Assembly (NCBI RefSeq): GCF_963675165.1
Contig: NC_087378.1
Span: 705,001-769,000, forward strand
DNA length: 64,000 nt
Direction of reading: 5' to 3'
DNA from: Halichondria panicea
Taxonomy: Eukaryota; Porifera; Demospongiae; Suberitida; Halichondriidae
In this document: one piece after another, positions 42,698-56,753 of the stretch
Numbering within the stretch: the first letter of the stretch is position 1
How the letters are laid out: every line of letters begins with the position of its first letter
Notes under the pieces: generated by a model
What the model was told of the DNA's origin: nothing
What the model saw: the letters and a program-made list of their open reading frames with translations, nothing else
Database searches by the model: none
Translations under genes and position numbers: made by a program

Positions 42698-44003
42698 TTA
42701 GTTTTGGTCTTGCTCATCATTTTCATTTGTACTGTCTGACGTCCATAACTGCAAAAGAAGACCGTCAATAGCAAAATTGATAAACAGATAATAGTCTTAC
42801 AGTGAGGTTGTCCCTGAGGAGCTGCATGATGAGAGTACTGTCCTTGTACGAGCTCTCCTTCAACTGGTCAAGCTCAGCAATAGCATCATCAAATGCCTGC
42901 ATGCACATGAAATGGTAGCACTAAAACCCTGACTTCAAAACAGATGATGGTAGCACTAAAACCCCGACTTCAAAACACATGATGAACCATGCACACTCCC
43001 CCAATGTTAATTTAGCAAACACAATGCATCAAAGCTTGTTCAGTACAAAAGCCAAGGATTTTAATATGCTCACTTGTTTTGCTAGCTCACAAGCTTTGTC
43101 AGGATTGTTCTTTATCTCGTAGTAGAACACAGAGAAATTGAGAGCCAGACCAAGTCTGATCGGATTGGTAGTGGCTAGAGATGTTTTTGCAATATCCACT
43201 GCTTTTTGATATGCTTTTTCGGCCTCTTCAGTAGTCACTATAGAGTCAGACATCGTTAAATTAATAAGACATGGATGGACAAGACACACCTTCCTACTGA
43301 CGATAATTATAGAACTAGCAACAATAAGGTGAGCTATGATTACCATACTAAACTATTTTACCTTTTTTGCGCTCTTCATTGGCAATTTCAGAAAGGTAGC
43401 GGTAGTAATCACCCATCATCTTATGGTAGAAAATCTGTGCTTCATCATCCTTAGCGTCTTCGGCCTTTTTAATGAGATGAGTCTCGAGGAGCCCCTACAA
43501 GAATACAAAGTTTGATACACAATGTAGATTATACAGTACACGCTTACGATAACTTCGCTGCATATGTCAGTGAGTTCTTTTTCAACTTTCTCCTGATAGT
43601 CTTTCACCACTGAATCATTTGATGTCTTTTGAAGCTGAGCAGATATCACTCTCCAGGAGCTACGACGAGAGCCTACAACATTCTTGTAGGAGACTGACAG
43701 AAGATTTCTCTCCTCTGTGATTAAGTCAACAGAGCTGTTTTCAACATGTTCTTTCATGAACTGCAATAATTATTATTGATGGTCAACCAGTGATATCACA
43801 TTCTTTAAATCAGCTGAATATACAAGCTAATGCAAATATTTACGTACTAGTCCAGTACAGCTAGCTTGCAGCTATAGCAAATGCACTAATGCTTTATTGA
43901 TGTTCATTGATTAGATTTTATACATACAACAATTATTTACCTTAGCCATGTCATCGTATCTTTCTGCCTGTTCGGCAATCTTGGCTTTTTCAATCAAACT
44001 CAT
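42698..44003 (-). CDS. 14-3-3 protein, copy C
   Basis: Six exons (43941-44003, 43548-43760, 43362-43494, 43074-43237, 42801-42896, 42698-42748) give 239 residues. It has [33 protein letters not shown] and [19 protein letters not shown]. The tail ([10 protein letters not shown]) is acidic to neutral. Exon structure is the same as copies B, D and E. Intron 4 holds a 35-bp tandem duplication (42912-42981). Confidence 0.95.
42912..42981 (+). repeat. Two-copy 35-bp tandem duplication in a 14-3-3 intron
   Basis: The unit starting ATGGTAGCACTAAAACCC occurs twice in a row with two base differences. Confidence 0.8.
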
Positions 44004-44250
44004 TTTTCTGGGAGAGAAAAAATGTACTGGGTTGACTTGACTCGCTGCAAGGCTGGTTGGACTGCTTTTTTAGGTTACTTGTAGGGCCGGCTAGAGCTAG
44101 AGGTGGTGGGTGGGTCTGAGAAACACTCTGTCCTTGACGTCAATCGTTACCACGGTGACAAGCTTGTCGTCATGCCATGGACCAGGGAAGTTAAAAATGT
44201 GTTTATACCCCGCATAAAATAATATCTCAAAACACAGTACATGTATAAAG

Positions 44251-45306
44251 CTAGTTTTGTCCTTCTTCATTTGCTTCTTGATCAGCTGATGTCCATAACT
44301 GCATGAAAAAACAAACAATCAGTTAATAATCTGGCTAGGTAATGTTGTTTTAATAGCGCAGCTTACAGTGAGGTTGTCCCTAAGGAGCTGCATGATGAGA
44401 GTACTGTCCTTGTATGAGCTGCTACCATCTTTCAGGTCATCCAGGCCAGCAATAGCTTCATCAAATGCCTAACAGCACAACCAATGATTGCATGACCATT
44501 ACACTGAATCAACCTCACTTTTTTAGCAAATGCACAAGCTTTTTCAGGCTCGTTGGCAATCTCGTAGTGGAACACGGAATAGTTGAGAGCCAGACCGAGT
44601 CTGATTGGGTGAGTTGAGGGCATCTCATTACCAGCCTCAACGGCAGCTTCGTAAGCTTCTTTAGCTTTGCCAACAATCTCTGAAAAATAATACAGTCTCA
44701 TATAAACAAGCTAGTAGAGATTAGTTACGTCTACGGGTAATGGCAATAGGTATTGTGTCAAATCTAACCATTTTTGTCATTTGAAGCAACTTCGGCACGA
44801 TACCGGTAGTAGTCTCCCTTCATCTTATTGTAGAATACTTTAGACTCATTTTCTGTTGCGTTCTCTATGATTGGAGTCAGGAGATCCTGTTAAAAAACAC
44901 AATTAATCAACAAACAGTACAGTACGTACATGTCTACCAAACTTACAATAACTTGGTTGCATATATCATTAAGCTCCTTCTCAATTCGGTCCTTATACTC
45001 CTTTGCCTCTTCGTACTTGGTCTCCATACTTGCCATTGCTCTCCACGAAGTGCGACGAGCTCCCACAACATGTTTGAAAGCAATGGACAAGAGATTCCTC
45101 TCATTAGATGTCAATGGTGTCTTGGCCACTGCTCTTTCTTTTGCAACAAAAGCCATTGCCTGCATAAGTCAAACAAATCATACTTTTATACACACCTTTT
45201 GAAGCCATACTGAACTTATACTCACCTTGGCCATGTCTTCATGTCTTTCTGCTTGCTCTGCAAGCTGAGCAAACTCCACTTGACCGTCAGCGTCGAGGCT
45301 ATCCAT
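44251..45306 (-). CDS. 14-3-3 protein, copy D
   Basis: Six exons (45226-45306, 44947-45159, 44769-44886, 44519-44679, 44367-44468, 44251-44298) give 240 residues. It has [19 protein letters not shown] and [19 protein letters not shown]. The usual RYL after GDYY is RYR here ([11 protein letters not shown]). Exon 5 is six bases longer than in the others, adding two residues in the loop [11 protein letters not shown]. The core phosphate-binding Lys, Arg, Arg and Tyr positions are kept. Confidence 0.95.
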
Positions 45307-45507
45307 CTTCAGTTTAATAGCTCAAGAGAAACGGGTAATGCTGGCTGGATCTTGTCTTAAAAAATAATGGTTAAATACTGGAACCGCGCCGTTTTTGAGC
45401 AACCCCGCGAACAAAGAATTACAATTCATCCGCGTCTTTAAATTGAAACTAATAATTGTTAATACAATAATTATCTTTGGTCAGTTTGGTAGAAAGCTAA
45501 GCAATTA

Positions 45508-46774
<1,267 letters not shown>

Positions 46775-47040
46775 ATTGACTGACTGGAGTGTGAATGAAG
46801 GAGATCGAGTTCAAGAGTTAGTTAGCAAAGGTAGCTTGCTGCAAGTTGAGTACAAGTTGAGTAGATTGACACACCCAGTTGACGGTAATAATTTCTGTCG
46901 CGGGGTTCATATCAGTACCCCTAACAAATACAGTTAAGCCCCCCGAAATGATATTGCAACACTTTTTGAAGAGAAGATACTCACAAAATATACACAGCAT
47001 GAAATATCAATTCAACTAGATGGAGTTTTCGTTAGTTGGT

Positions 47041-47697
47041 CTAATACACTCTGACACTAGGTGGGACATGCTTGCATTCGTCTTCATCCAGAGTGTGGTC
47101 GATTACATCACGATAGGTTAGTTTAACCTGTAGAGAGACACAACACATAAAAAAAAGTGGCGTTCAAACACATACACCCTTGGATGAATAACAGAGGGTG
47201 CAACTTTCTGTTAGTGCTATCAGTATACTTGTGTAAGCTCACATCGAATTTGTCGTCCACATACGACATTGTGTGTTTTCTCCAATGCTCCTCAAATGTC
47301 CGTTTTGTTTGACTCTGCTCTGGATCTTTTTGAGAATAGTCATACTCATCAATTCTTTTCTGGAAAAAGAATATGATTCTGTTTAAAAACACATCCGGGG
47401 GGGGGGGAGCTTCTCCCCTAAACACTTCAATTTCCCCCCACAGCAGTCTTAATTTAAGGGTCTCTCTGTATTTTGAGAAACTATTCCAGGGGGAGGACAC
47501 AATTACTTAATTAAATCTTCCCCCCAAACAAATATAACCCTGATTAGGAACATACCGGGTAATCCTCACGAGCATGAGCTCCACGAGACTCAGTTCTAGT
47601 TTCAGCAGCATACACAACTTGGAGGGCATTCAACATCAGATTCTGAAGTTCAAGAGTCTCCACAACATCAGTGTTCCATACTTTACCTGTGTCATAC

Positions 47698-47790
<93 letters not shown>

Positions 47791-50700
47791 CGTGCGTGCG
47801 TGTGTGTGTGCCATATATGCGCATGAACTTTATACGGAAAACTTCATAGTTTATCTTAGGCAATATCTATATAGCTGAATTAAACATTAAACATGACCAC
47901 CATTAAAGGGTGGGTATATATACTGTATACAGCAATACGCAATACATGTACAGTGGTTGTTATGTACCTTCAAATTTTTCTCCATATCGACGGCCAGTTT
48001 GCTGATCTGATCACATCCGTCTTTGAGGAACTTACCACTGCGATACACCCCCGCGTTGTTGTGCATGACTCGCTGCATATTGAGTCTCCATTCAGCTGTG
48101 GGTGTGTCACCCTGGCTCTTATGATACAGATTGTCCAGGTTAGCAAGGCTCTCTTCTCCTGCTCTCTGCAGTGGAATGCGGTTTAAGTGAACTATAATTA
48201 TCCTTACACTGTGTGCACACATACACACAAGCTGTTAGCAAACATTGCCAAATATTCTATAGTAGCTTGCATATCAGGGCAACTCTCTTATGGCCTACTT
48301 CATTCAGTAAGTGTTCAATACCTAAGATAAAAACTAAACATTTCATTCAAAATCACACAAAGCAAACTGAATGTCTCCAACTGCTCTGCATTGGTACTCA
48401 ATATCTAAACACACCTCTGGCAATGGTGCCTGCTCCTCCCCTGGCTTGTTGGTCTTAGCAATGGCATGGGCACAAGCTCTGCCGAATACCACCAGTTCGA
48501 GGAGTGAGTTAGCACCCAGACGATTGGCACCGTGTACTGAGGCACAAGCAGTCTCCCCAGCAGCATACAGGCCAGGCACAATGAAGTCACCCCTCTCTGG
48601 ACTGTGCTGAACAACCTGTGGTGTGTGTGTGTGTGTGTGTGTGTGGTGTGTACAAGAAGAGATATGTTTACTGATAAAATTGCTTTCACAATTATGACTA
48701 ATTTAATACCAACTGCTATCGAAATGCGATAACACCCTAAACAGCAGTAGGCAGTACTGACAATACCAAACATGGGCATGGGCATTTCCAGACTACTGGC
48801 TAATGTGCCAACTAAGCAGACCACCTACATTGAGCTATGATGAATCAGCAACATAATAATGTTACAGTTATGGTATTGAAATCATCACACTGTTGCCATG
48901 ACAATGTACACAACCGTTCGTCAGAGATACGATAGAACCACTACTCAACAACTGACTATCTATAATTATTTTCGTAGGAAAGCTGACCTCCACAAAACGT
49001 AAGCGTGGTTTACTGGAATGCATGCAATGCAATGCAGGCAATGAAGTTTTTGCTCACGAAAATCACCGTTGAAGGAATTTTTTACCCCACGAAAATTACC
49101 CGCTATACAGTATATATTATTACCCTCTCACCTGTCCAGTGTAGTTGGTGGGAACTCCGCCCATAGTGTAGTGTACAGTCGGGAGGACGGGGATGGGCTC
49201 CTTGGTCACGTCAACACCAGCAAATATCTGAGCAGTTTCTGAGATTCCGGGCAGTCTTGTTGCCAGGATCTCCGGGGGAAGGTGACTCAGCTGCAGGTGT
49301 ACATGATCTCCCATCTCTCCACAGCCCCTGCACAACACACATAATTATATATATAGCTGAAAAGGAGCACACAGGAACAAACATTATATATGTATTATGT
49401 TCTTATCAAGATATGGGGCCAGACTTTAAGGTGCATATTGTACATTGACATTGTTTTAGTGTGGGCTTTATAACATAGTGTGATATTCCAAGATGGTTGT
49501 ACCTTCCTTCTCTGATCTCTAGAGTCATTGATCTTGAGACGACGTCCCTTGAAGCGAGGTCCTTGGCAGTGGGGGCATACCTCTCCATGAATCTCTCTCC
49601 AGTCTTGTTGATGAGGTAGCCACCCTCACCTCTGTAGAGTAGCAGGAGATGGCATACACTCTCGTGTGTACAGTGTGGAGATATTTGATATGCTTACATT
49701 GCATACTAGCTCGGACACACCCTCATGTACCCCCACACACATCCCATAGTTTACATGTGGGTAAGGTCATCAATTTCCCAGTGAGAGTTGTTAAAATACA
49801 ATTTACATGACTGCACACAATACACATTTCCTACCTATAGCACCACACACACACACCTCACACATCACACACACCCACACACCGGTGATCCTCACACATC
49901 TCACATATCACACACACACACCTGCATCCCTCGGTGACCCTCACACACCCTCACACATCACACACCTCACATACCCACACACCTGCATCCCTCAGTGACC
50001 CTCACACATCACACACCCTCACACACCCACACACACCGGCATCCCTCGGTGACCCTCACACATCACACACCCACACACCTGCATCCCTCAGTGATGAGAC
50101 AGCCTGCTCCATAGATCCCTGTTGGGTGGAACTGCACAAACTCCATATCCTCATTAGCCAGCCCAGCTCGAGACACCATCGCCGTCCCATCACCAGTGCA
50201 TGAGTGAGCAGAAGTGCACGAGAAATAAGCACGACCAAATCCTCTGCAAGGGAAATGGCACTCTGGTTACAACATGCAATTGCAAGCACAAATATTAGTA
50301 TATAGGATTGATGATCATTACCCTACTGTAGCATTCATTTTTTGAGAGGTGACCCTTTACCGATTCTTATATCAACGATTGTGTAAACAGATGTATTGAA
50401 ACAATTGACCCTCTTAAGAGAGTTTTTACAAGTGGAGAGAGACCACCGTGCAAGGGCAGACAGCAGCTGAAAAATGTTGTGGGAGAACTTAACCTTTGCC
50501 CTAAACTATTTGTTCAGACAATAGGCCCACAACTTGTCCACACTATAGACACGATTAAGATATGATAATAGGTCGTATGTTAGTCCCGGTAAGTTAACGC
50601 CAAAAATTCTGATGAATGCAGACTTGATAACATCAAAGTAGCCAACACTTTTAAGTATCAATACACGAATACCCAAATACATAATTAGTATATATATAGT

Positions 50701-50868
50701 TGATACTCACCCAGTGGCTAGGACGGTGTTCTTGGCCCTGAATCGATGGAGGCTCCCGTCCTCTAGACACAGAGCAATGACCCCAACACACTCTCCACCC
50801 TCCATGAGCAAGTCCAGTGCAAAGTACTCAATGAAATAGTGGCAGTCGTACTTGAGGGACTGCGTGCG

Positions 50869-50936
<68 letters not shown>

Positions 50937-50948
50937 CACGCATGCGTG

Positions 50949-51011
<63 letters not shown>

Positions 51012-51041
51012 ATGCGTGCGTGTGTGTGTGTGTGCGCATGC

Positions 51042-51078
<37 letters not shown>

Positions 51079-52796
51079 CAGGAAGCAATGTATATACACA
51101 TATTACGTTTAACTGCCAATAAAAAACATGTTCATGTATGTATGCTTGAAAAATGATTTCCGACCAGTACATAATTATAGTGGATGTCCTAATGTGTACT
51201 CCATGAAATACATTATAAGGACAACTCTTTCATCAGAAGTATAAAAAAACGCTGCAATCAGCACTCTCAATAAACAGGACATTACTTTCAAAAGTGTACA
51301 CACTTAACATTCAGAGGTTCCGCTGTGCAACTAAAATACTTGCTAAACAAATTAGGGTTGACAAAAGACAAAAAGAGCACGTGTAATTAAGAACAGAGTC
51401 CATGCTTTACAAAAACATACAATGTAGCTACTCACCTGTCCATACAGAGTGTGCAACAGAGAGTGTCCAGTTCTGTCGGCCACACAGCAACACCTGTGAG
51501 CCTGACCACCCTTACCAAAGTCTAGGCTCTGACCCCCGAAAGCACGCTGATATATTTTCCCGTCATCCGTACGACTGAAAGGCATTCCATAGTTCTCAAG
51601 CTACAGAATTATTACACATTACTAATACTAATTGTCACAAAGGGAGAGTTTAGACTATAATTAGTGAATTTTTAGACTTCTGGGTTGGAAGCAGCCTGTC
51701 CTACAACGTGCCACATTCCTGAACCACCTTAGTGCACACTCCAAAACATGATCATACCGCCCACACTATAATAATATGTGACATCCGACACACCTCAATA
51801 ATTGCCTCAGGGGCTTCTCTTGTCATATAGTGGATGGCGTCCTGGTCTCCCAGCCAATCACTGCCCTTGACTGTGTCAAACATATGCCACTTCCAGTCAT
51901 CAGGCTCCATGTTACCCAGAGCTGCATTGATGCCACCCTGCAAATGCATACAGTACGTTATACAGAATATGCATGGCCAGATAGTCAACAGTCAAATAGG
52001 CTCATCTCTGAAATATCACCCCAAGGCTAAAATAGCCCAAGCTTTTTTGGTTCCGAAAACAATTATTGATCCAAAGGGCTAAAAAATGCATAATAATTGT
52101 GAAAATGCACAACAATCCTAACACTAAAGTTGGATGTACAACTCAAGCAGCTCCAAGTTGCTCACCTGTGCAGCAACTGTATGTGATCTTGTGGGGAATA
52201 ATTTAGTAATACAGGCTGTCTTGAATCCTTCCTCTACCAGTCCGAATGCAGCCCTAAGCCCCGCCCCTCCGGCACCCACCACCACAGCATCGTACGTGTG
52301 GTCAATCACATTGTACTGCCCTGTCAACTGTACAAGGAACACAAACACACACACATGACAGTGATTTTTTTATTTATAACAATTTCAGCATAACAGCAGG
52401 ATATACACAATTAGCTAATATTCTCACGACACAACGCTCACACTATGAACCTAAAGTGTGAACCAACTAACAGACCTTTTAATCACCTAGACGCATAGCA
52501 TGTGCTTACGTAATAATTTAATTACTTTACGTTCGTTTACATAATATTTACAGCCTGTGTGCATGACCAAAACAGATATGGCTATCGAAATTTCTCGTTT
52601 GCCCTCTCTTTTCGTCCTCACCTGTCTTTCCTTGGCACTGCTAGCTGCAGATACTCTTAGACCCCTACTGTTTATGGTGGGCTTTAATTGACGAAACAAA
52701 CCTGGTCTCTGCTAAAAAAACAACCATTACATAAAACTGTAGCTCAATGGCTTAGATGTGTCTTACCCATAGCTGAGTTGCAATCCGGGCAGCCAT
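47041..52796 (-). CDS. SDHA: Succinate dehydrogenase flavoprotein subunit (mitochondrial complex II)
   Basis: SDHA oxidises succinate to fumarate with covalently bound FAD. Fourteen exons fit: 52767-52796, 52622-52708, 52166-52327, 51794-51937, 51436-51600, 50711-50859, 50079-50243, 49503-49631, 49132-49327, 48415-48615, 47968-48165, 47556-47699, 47243-47359 and 47041-47127, giving 657 residues (human 664). The N-terminus ([10 protein letters not shown], then [10 protein letters not shown]) is a mitochondrial presequence. The FAD loop [15 protein letters not shown], the FAD-linked His in [72 protein letters not shown] and [11 protein letters not shown] are almost as in vertebrates. Three exons (50859, 48615, 47699) begin directly after a CA repeat, and one donor (50078) has decayed copies in its intron. 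It stands head to head with a GST gene. Confidence 0.96.
47701..47803 (-). repeat. CA microsatellite forming an SDHA splice acceptor
   Basis: About 100 bases of (TG)n on the plus strand, (CA)n in the SDHA transcript. The transcript repeat ends CACAG at the acceptor of the exon 47556-47699, with no other pyrimidine tract. Confidence 0.9.
48616..49131 (-). other. SDHA intron with CA acceptor tract and a possible decayed inverted-repeat element
   Basis: The intron ends, in transcript sense, in (CA)n-CCACAG at 48616-48645. Around 48966-49100 lie ATTTTCGTAGG and CCCCACGAAAAT, which could be ends of an old inverted-repeat element, but the rest does not pair clearly. Confidence 0.4.
49840..50078 (-). 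repeat. Minisatellite containing decayed copies of an SDHA exon end and donor
   Basis: CA-rich DNA after the donor of exon 50079-50243 carries three further copies (near 49920, 49981 and 50036) of the block CTGCATCCCTC[AG]GTGA, spaced about 55-60 bases. In the real exon this block is the last ~15 coding bases plus donor. Each copy has a GGTGTG-type donor or a one-base variant (CCGGC in one copy). Confidence 0.8.
50860..51074 (-). repeat. Long CA/GT microsatellite forming an SDHA splice acceptor
   Basis: More than 200 bases of (TG)n with CGCGCA and GCATGCG interruptions make this the longest simple repeat in the window. In transcript sense it is (CA)n and ends ACGCACGCAG, the acceptor of the exon at 50711-50859. 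Confidence 0.9.
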
Positions 52797-53010
52797 CCAG
52801 TTGTACCGGTATTGACAGCAGCTTTAATTGTTGTTAATGTTGTAGACAAAATTATTATTATAATTATTGCCTCGGTTTAAAGCCGCCCTGGAGGCTTTGA
52901 CCTGCTGTGCAGGAAGCCATATAAAAGGGGCTGCAGAACTGCAGACAACCACACAACTCTCAAAGCAAGTCCAAAAAACGTTCCACTAGCTACTGCAGAG
53001 TCCAGACACC
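52797..53010. promoter_or_regulatory. Divergent promoter, SDHA / GST, with a TATA box on the GST side
   Basis: The start codons are 214 bases apart. TATAAAAGGGG at 52920-52930 lies about 90 bases before the GST start codon and is a good TATA box for that gene. The SDHA side is AT-rich with no clear box. Confidence 0.55.
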
Positions 53011-54935
53011 ATGTCTTCCAGCCCAGAGTACAAACTGATCTACTTTCATGCAAGAGGACGTGCAGAACTGATCCGGTTCCTCTTTGAGCACTTGGAGATC
53101 CAGTACGAAGATCAGCGGATGACATTCGAGGAGTGGCCCAGCATAAAACCAGGTACTAATGTGGACGATGTTAAAAACTATGCTTGAAATTAGAACAAAT
53201 TTTGCAAGATGATTGCGTCTTTCTATTTAATTTGTCTCATCTTTCTATCTCATCAGATACACCATTTGGAATACTACCGATATTGGAAGTACACGGGAAA
53301 CAGCTAACGAGCAGCATCGGGATTGCAAGAATGATTGCAGAAGAAAATGGTGAGTGTCTTTATGATCTGAACTGGTGCTAAAGACCGTGCACACATTTCA
53401 GATTTCTATCTAGGATTAATGGTTTGGGGGTGAGGATGAATCAAATAAGGGGTCCGAGGCCTTCTGCCGGAAACATTTTTCCTTTAGCTTCTCAGAATGC
53501 AATTTTAAATTAAGAATTTGCAAACTATAGTGGAGGAGGGGAAGCTAGACTGTTTGGGGGGGGGAAGCTTCCCCTCGATCTATACACCCCCCCCCCCCCC
53601 GCCTGGATAGAACCTTGACAATGCAAGTATTCTGAGTAGGTTAAATATCAATTTGAAACAATGCAAATTGGAACAATGTAACAATAGACTCTAGATGTGC
53701 TATTGATTCAATACCGCCTTCTACTATTACAATCACTCTTTCACACAATTTCCACAGTGCATGCAATATCTCAGTCTTGTGCATGACACGGTGCAAACAA
53801 ATATAAACAAATAAGTATTTAATTTCTAAGCCCCCCTCATAAAGTCAGGTATCCCTAGTAACAGCTAGTAATATAATATGGTGAGGCCTGACTAATTCCA
53901 GATATACGTGACTCAGTGCTATTAAGAGCTGCTTTAGAATAAATTCCAGACACATACTTGAGCATGTTTTAGCTATGAATAGTGACTGCGTACCTGATCA
54001 AGGTCAAGGTTGTAATTATGCATCGTGGGTGTTAACTTTAACAATTTTAATTCAAACCGTAAAAGTTAATTAAGGATGCAGTGTGCCAACAAGGTGGAAG
54101 TGACTATAAGACATATAATTTGCAACAGGTTTGAGTGGATCTAATCTATTGGAGAACACTGAAGTGTTTGGTATTGTGAGTGCTGCAGAAGATGCCTGGT
54201 GCAACATATACACAGCACGATACAAGCAGAAGGACAAGGACTCTACGGTAATTAACCACCGTCATATAATTATAGTATAATACATTATAAGATCCAGCAT
54301 TTATTAGACCTACTTGATAATTATGTCTAGAGAGAAGGCACATGATCATAACACTAGCTAGACAGATTATGTTTATCAACATTACGCGTGTGCGAGCTAA
54401 AATAAACATTCACAGTTTTGAATACTTCAAGAGTGTCATATTACTTTAACTATATTCAGGATCTCAAGGTCAAAGAATTACACGAGGACTACCTACCAGA
54501 GCACATCGAGAGGTTTGAAAAGAGAGCAGCTGCTAATGGTGCAGGCTGGATATGGGGTGATAAGGTAACCATGCACGCATGCATGCACTCGAACACACAA
54601 TGTCAAAAGAACTTCTCCGGACATACTCACAATGTCACTAGAAGTACTACTAGTATCATACAATAGGTAATCGTACTACTACAGTGTTAAAGTTCTCCCC
54701 CAGGTCACATCTGTGAGAGCATATCCTGATTACAACTATGTTATTCACACAGCTGTTATTTTCCCCACAGATGACCTATGCTGACTTTGCAACGTATCTA
54801 CTCTTCCAATACGTATGTGAGAACACGGAGGGAGCTAAGGACAAGTATCCAAAACTGGCAAAAATACATGCAATTGTGGAGTCCCTACCGAAAATTGCAA
54901 AATGGATGAAATCGCGACCAGAAACTTTTGCATAA
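53011..54935 (+). CDS. Glutathione S-transferase, sigma-type, copy 1
   Basis: Five exons (53011-53152, 53257-53349, 54129-54247, 54460-54564, 54771-54935) give 207 residues. The start YKLIYFHARGRAELIRFLFE matches sigma-class GSTs (hematopoietic prostaglandin D synthase type), in which the Tyr activates glutathione. The thioredoxin-fold part continues with PFGILPILEVHGKQL and SIGIARMIAEEN (the glutathione-binding cis-Pro and Ser region). The helical domain ends WIWGDKMTYADFATYLLFQY and PKIAKWMKSRPET. It conjugates glutathione to electrophiles in the cytosol. Intron positions are the same as in the second copy 2.7 kb away, so the two arose by duplication. Confidence 0.92.
53350..54128. other. 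780-bp intron of GST copy 1
   Basis: The intron is longer than its neighbours. It contains G- and C-homopolymer runs near 53560-53600 and no recognised gene or element. Confidence 0.5.
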
Positions 54936-55343
54936 TAATAACAATACAACGATGATGAACATACATACAATAATATGTACATAATTGTACCTACATACAT
55001 ACTGAACTTAATAATTGTTTTTATGCAGTTTAATGAAAATAATGTTTGTCTTGTGATACTAGTAGCTTCCACAGAGACTGTACACCTGTATGGACGTACA
55101 TGTACATGCCTTGAGGGGATACAAGCTATAACATAATGGTATCAATTGACATTCAGGCAGTTAGACCAGCACACAAACATGCTCCAAAGATCCAGGTCTA
55201 CTAACAGGGTACTGATACACTTTACCATCGTTAATAGGTATTAATCAATACATATACCGTAAAGCTTAAAGTGGGCTACCCAAATTTGGTATTTCCCGTT
55301 ATATAAATATAGTGCCTATACACTCACCATGCCGATAGGTGTC
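54936..55343. other. Convergent intergenic stretch, GST copy 1 / NDUFB3
   Basis: About 400 AT-rich bases lie between two converging stop codons. No gene is seen. Confidence 0.35.
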
Positions 55344-55550
55344 TCAGTGATGGTGGTCGTCTTCAGGGTGTCTAGGTTTCCAGTAGAGCTCCTCAATAGC
55401 AACCAGAACTACAAATGCTCCGATACCCAATCCAAGACCGGGGAACATTCTCCTGATGTTTGCTCTCCTGTTTATGTCCGGTGCATACCTCCAAGCTTCG
55501 AATCGAGCCCATGGATCTCTTCTAGGCAGACCACGGCCATTTGAGGACAT
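55344..55550 (-). CDS. NDUFB3: NADH dehydrogenase 1 beta subcomplex subunit 3 (complex I accessory subunit B12)
   Basis: One unspliced frame gives 68 residues. RDPWARFEAWRYAPDI matches the RDPWGRNEAWRY signature of NDUFB3, followed by one membrane span (GLGIGAFVVLVAIEELYW) and a His-rich end (HPEDDHHH; the vertebrate protein is also His-rich, at both ends). Vertebrate NDUFB3 is ~98 residues; this one lacks the longer N-terminal extension, so a further 5' exon cannot be ruled out. It lies between the two GST genes on the opposite strand. Confidence 0.82.
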   Translation of the reverse strand: MSSNGRGLPRRDPWARFEAWRYAPDINRRANIRRMFPGLGLGIGAFVVLVAIEELYWKPRHPEDDHHH

Positions 55551-55754
55551 GTTGGAATAGATACTGTGAGCCCAGGGGCCTTGCAGACAGAGGTACAGGT
55601 GTTGTAAAGTCTTGATTTCCAGTTGATTTCTTCAACCAGTTTCCTGATAAAGTGCACCAATGGTGCATGTGATGAGCCCCACCCCCTAAGTTGGTGCATG
55701 CGCACTAAACATCGTCTTCAATTGCGAGAGGAGAGGAGAGCTAGAGACAGAATA
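55551..55754. promoter_or_regulatory. Divergent promoter region, NDUFB3 / GST copy 2
   Basis: Only 204 bases lie between the two start codons, so both core promoters must overlap or abut. No TATA box is seen, unlike the SDHA/GST region. Confidence 0.45.
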
Positions 55755-56753
55755 ATGGCTGCTTACAAACTGACTTATCTGAACTACAAGGCTAGGGGTG
55801 AGCTGGTCAGGTTTATTCTGGCTTATGCTGAGGTGGACTATGAAGATGTCAGACTTGTACCTGAAAAATGGCAGGAGTTGAGACCAAGTGAGTTTATGCA
55901 AAATGTAGTTTTAATGTATATGTGAAATGATTCTTTTTAGCAACCTTGTACGGTATTCTACCAACTTTGGAGTTTGATGGCAAAATACTGAGTGGAAATG
56001 GAACCATTGCAAGATACCTAGCCGAGAAATTTGGTGAGTGAGCTTTTAATTTGTACGTCATGTAACAATGTCATGTAGTTCACTTCACAATGAATGAGTA
56101 TGTAACAATGACTCTGATACAATAGTTACAACTATCTGTTAGAATAATGGGCCTAAGGGAATATTTCCAATAAAAGCATTCCCCTTTTCATTGTTAGCTC
56201 ACATTTAGAGTACTATAGGGAAATATAATACCTAATTACGTCATGTGAAGGTTTTTCTTTATCAGAGCTTGCTGGAAAAACCCCCGAAGAAAATGCTGAG
56301 ATTTATTCCATGGTGGATTGCATTGAGGATCTGTGGCAGCATATTGCAGCTATGTTTAGGGAGCAAGATGAAGCAATAAAGGTACGTAATAATAATTGGT
56401 TTCCGAGGCCTAAAGAGATCTACTCAAATCACAGGCTGAGCGGAGAAAGGTATTTGTGGAGAAGTATCTACCTGTTCCTTTGATGAAGCTTGAGAAAGCA
56501 GCTGCCTCTAATGGAACACCACAAGGATGGTTGTACGGATCAAAGGTACAGTAGCTGCATAAAGATGCTATTATCACATGCACCACAGGTGACGTATGCT
56601 GATTTATCTGTTGCTGTGTTGCTGGAGATGCTGGCTAAGAATCATCCAGCCATACTAGATTCCTTGCCCACACTTGCAAAGCTCAAAATCAGTGTTGAGC
56701 AGCTCCCAGCTATTGACAAATGGATCAAGTCTCGGCCCGAAACACCATACTAA
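55755..56753 (+). CDS. Glutathione S-transferase, sigma-type, copy 2
   Basis: Five exons (55755-55887, 55941-56033, 56266-56381, 56435-56545, 56589-56753) give 205 residues. It begins YKLTYLNYKARGELVRFILA, with the catalytic Tyr, and has LYGILPTLEFDGKIL, GNGTIARYLAEKF, LYGSKVTYADLSVAVLLE and IDKWIKSRPETPY. Every intron position matches copy 1 and introns are short. The tripeptide GNG replaces SIG of copy 1 at the site that contacts the gamma-glutamyl group, so their substrate range may differ. Confidence 0.92.

Noticed and set aside
48966-49100. A further inverted-repeat element in an SDHA intron
   Set aside because: Only ~11 bases at each end pair and the interior does not fold or match other copies, so it was not listed as an element.
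50707-51172. Several frames of His-Thr or Cys-Val repeats
   Set aside because: These are translations of a CA/GT microsatellite. The same holds for frames at 12728-13021, 18750-19077, 20531-20851 and 47574-47863.
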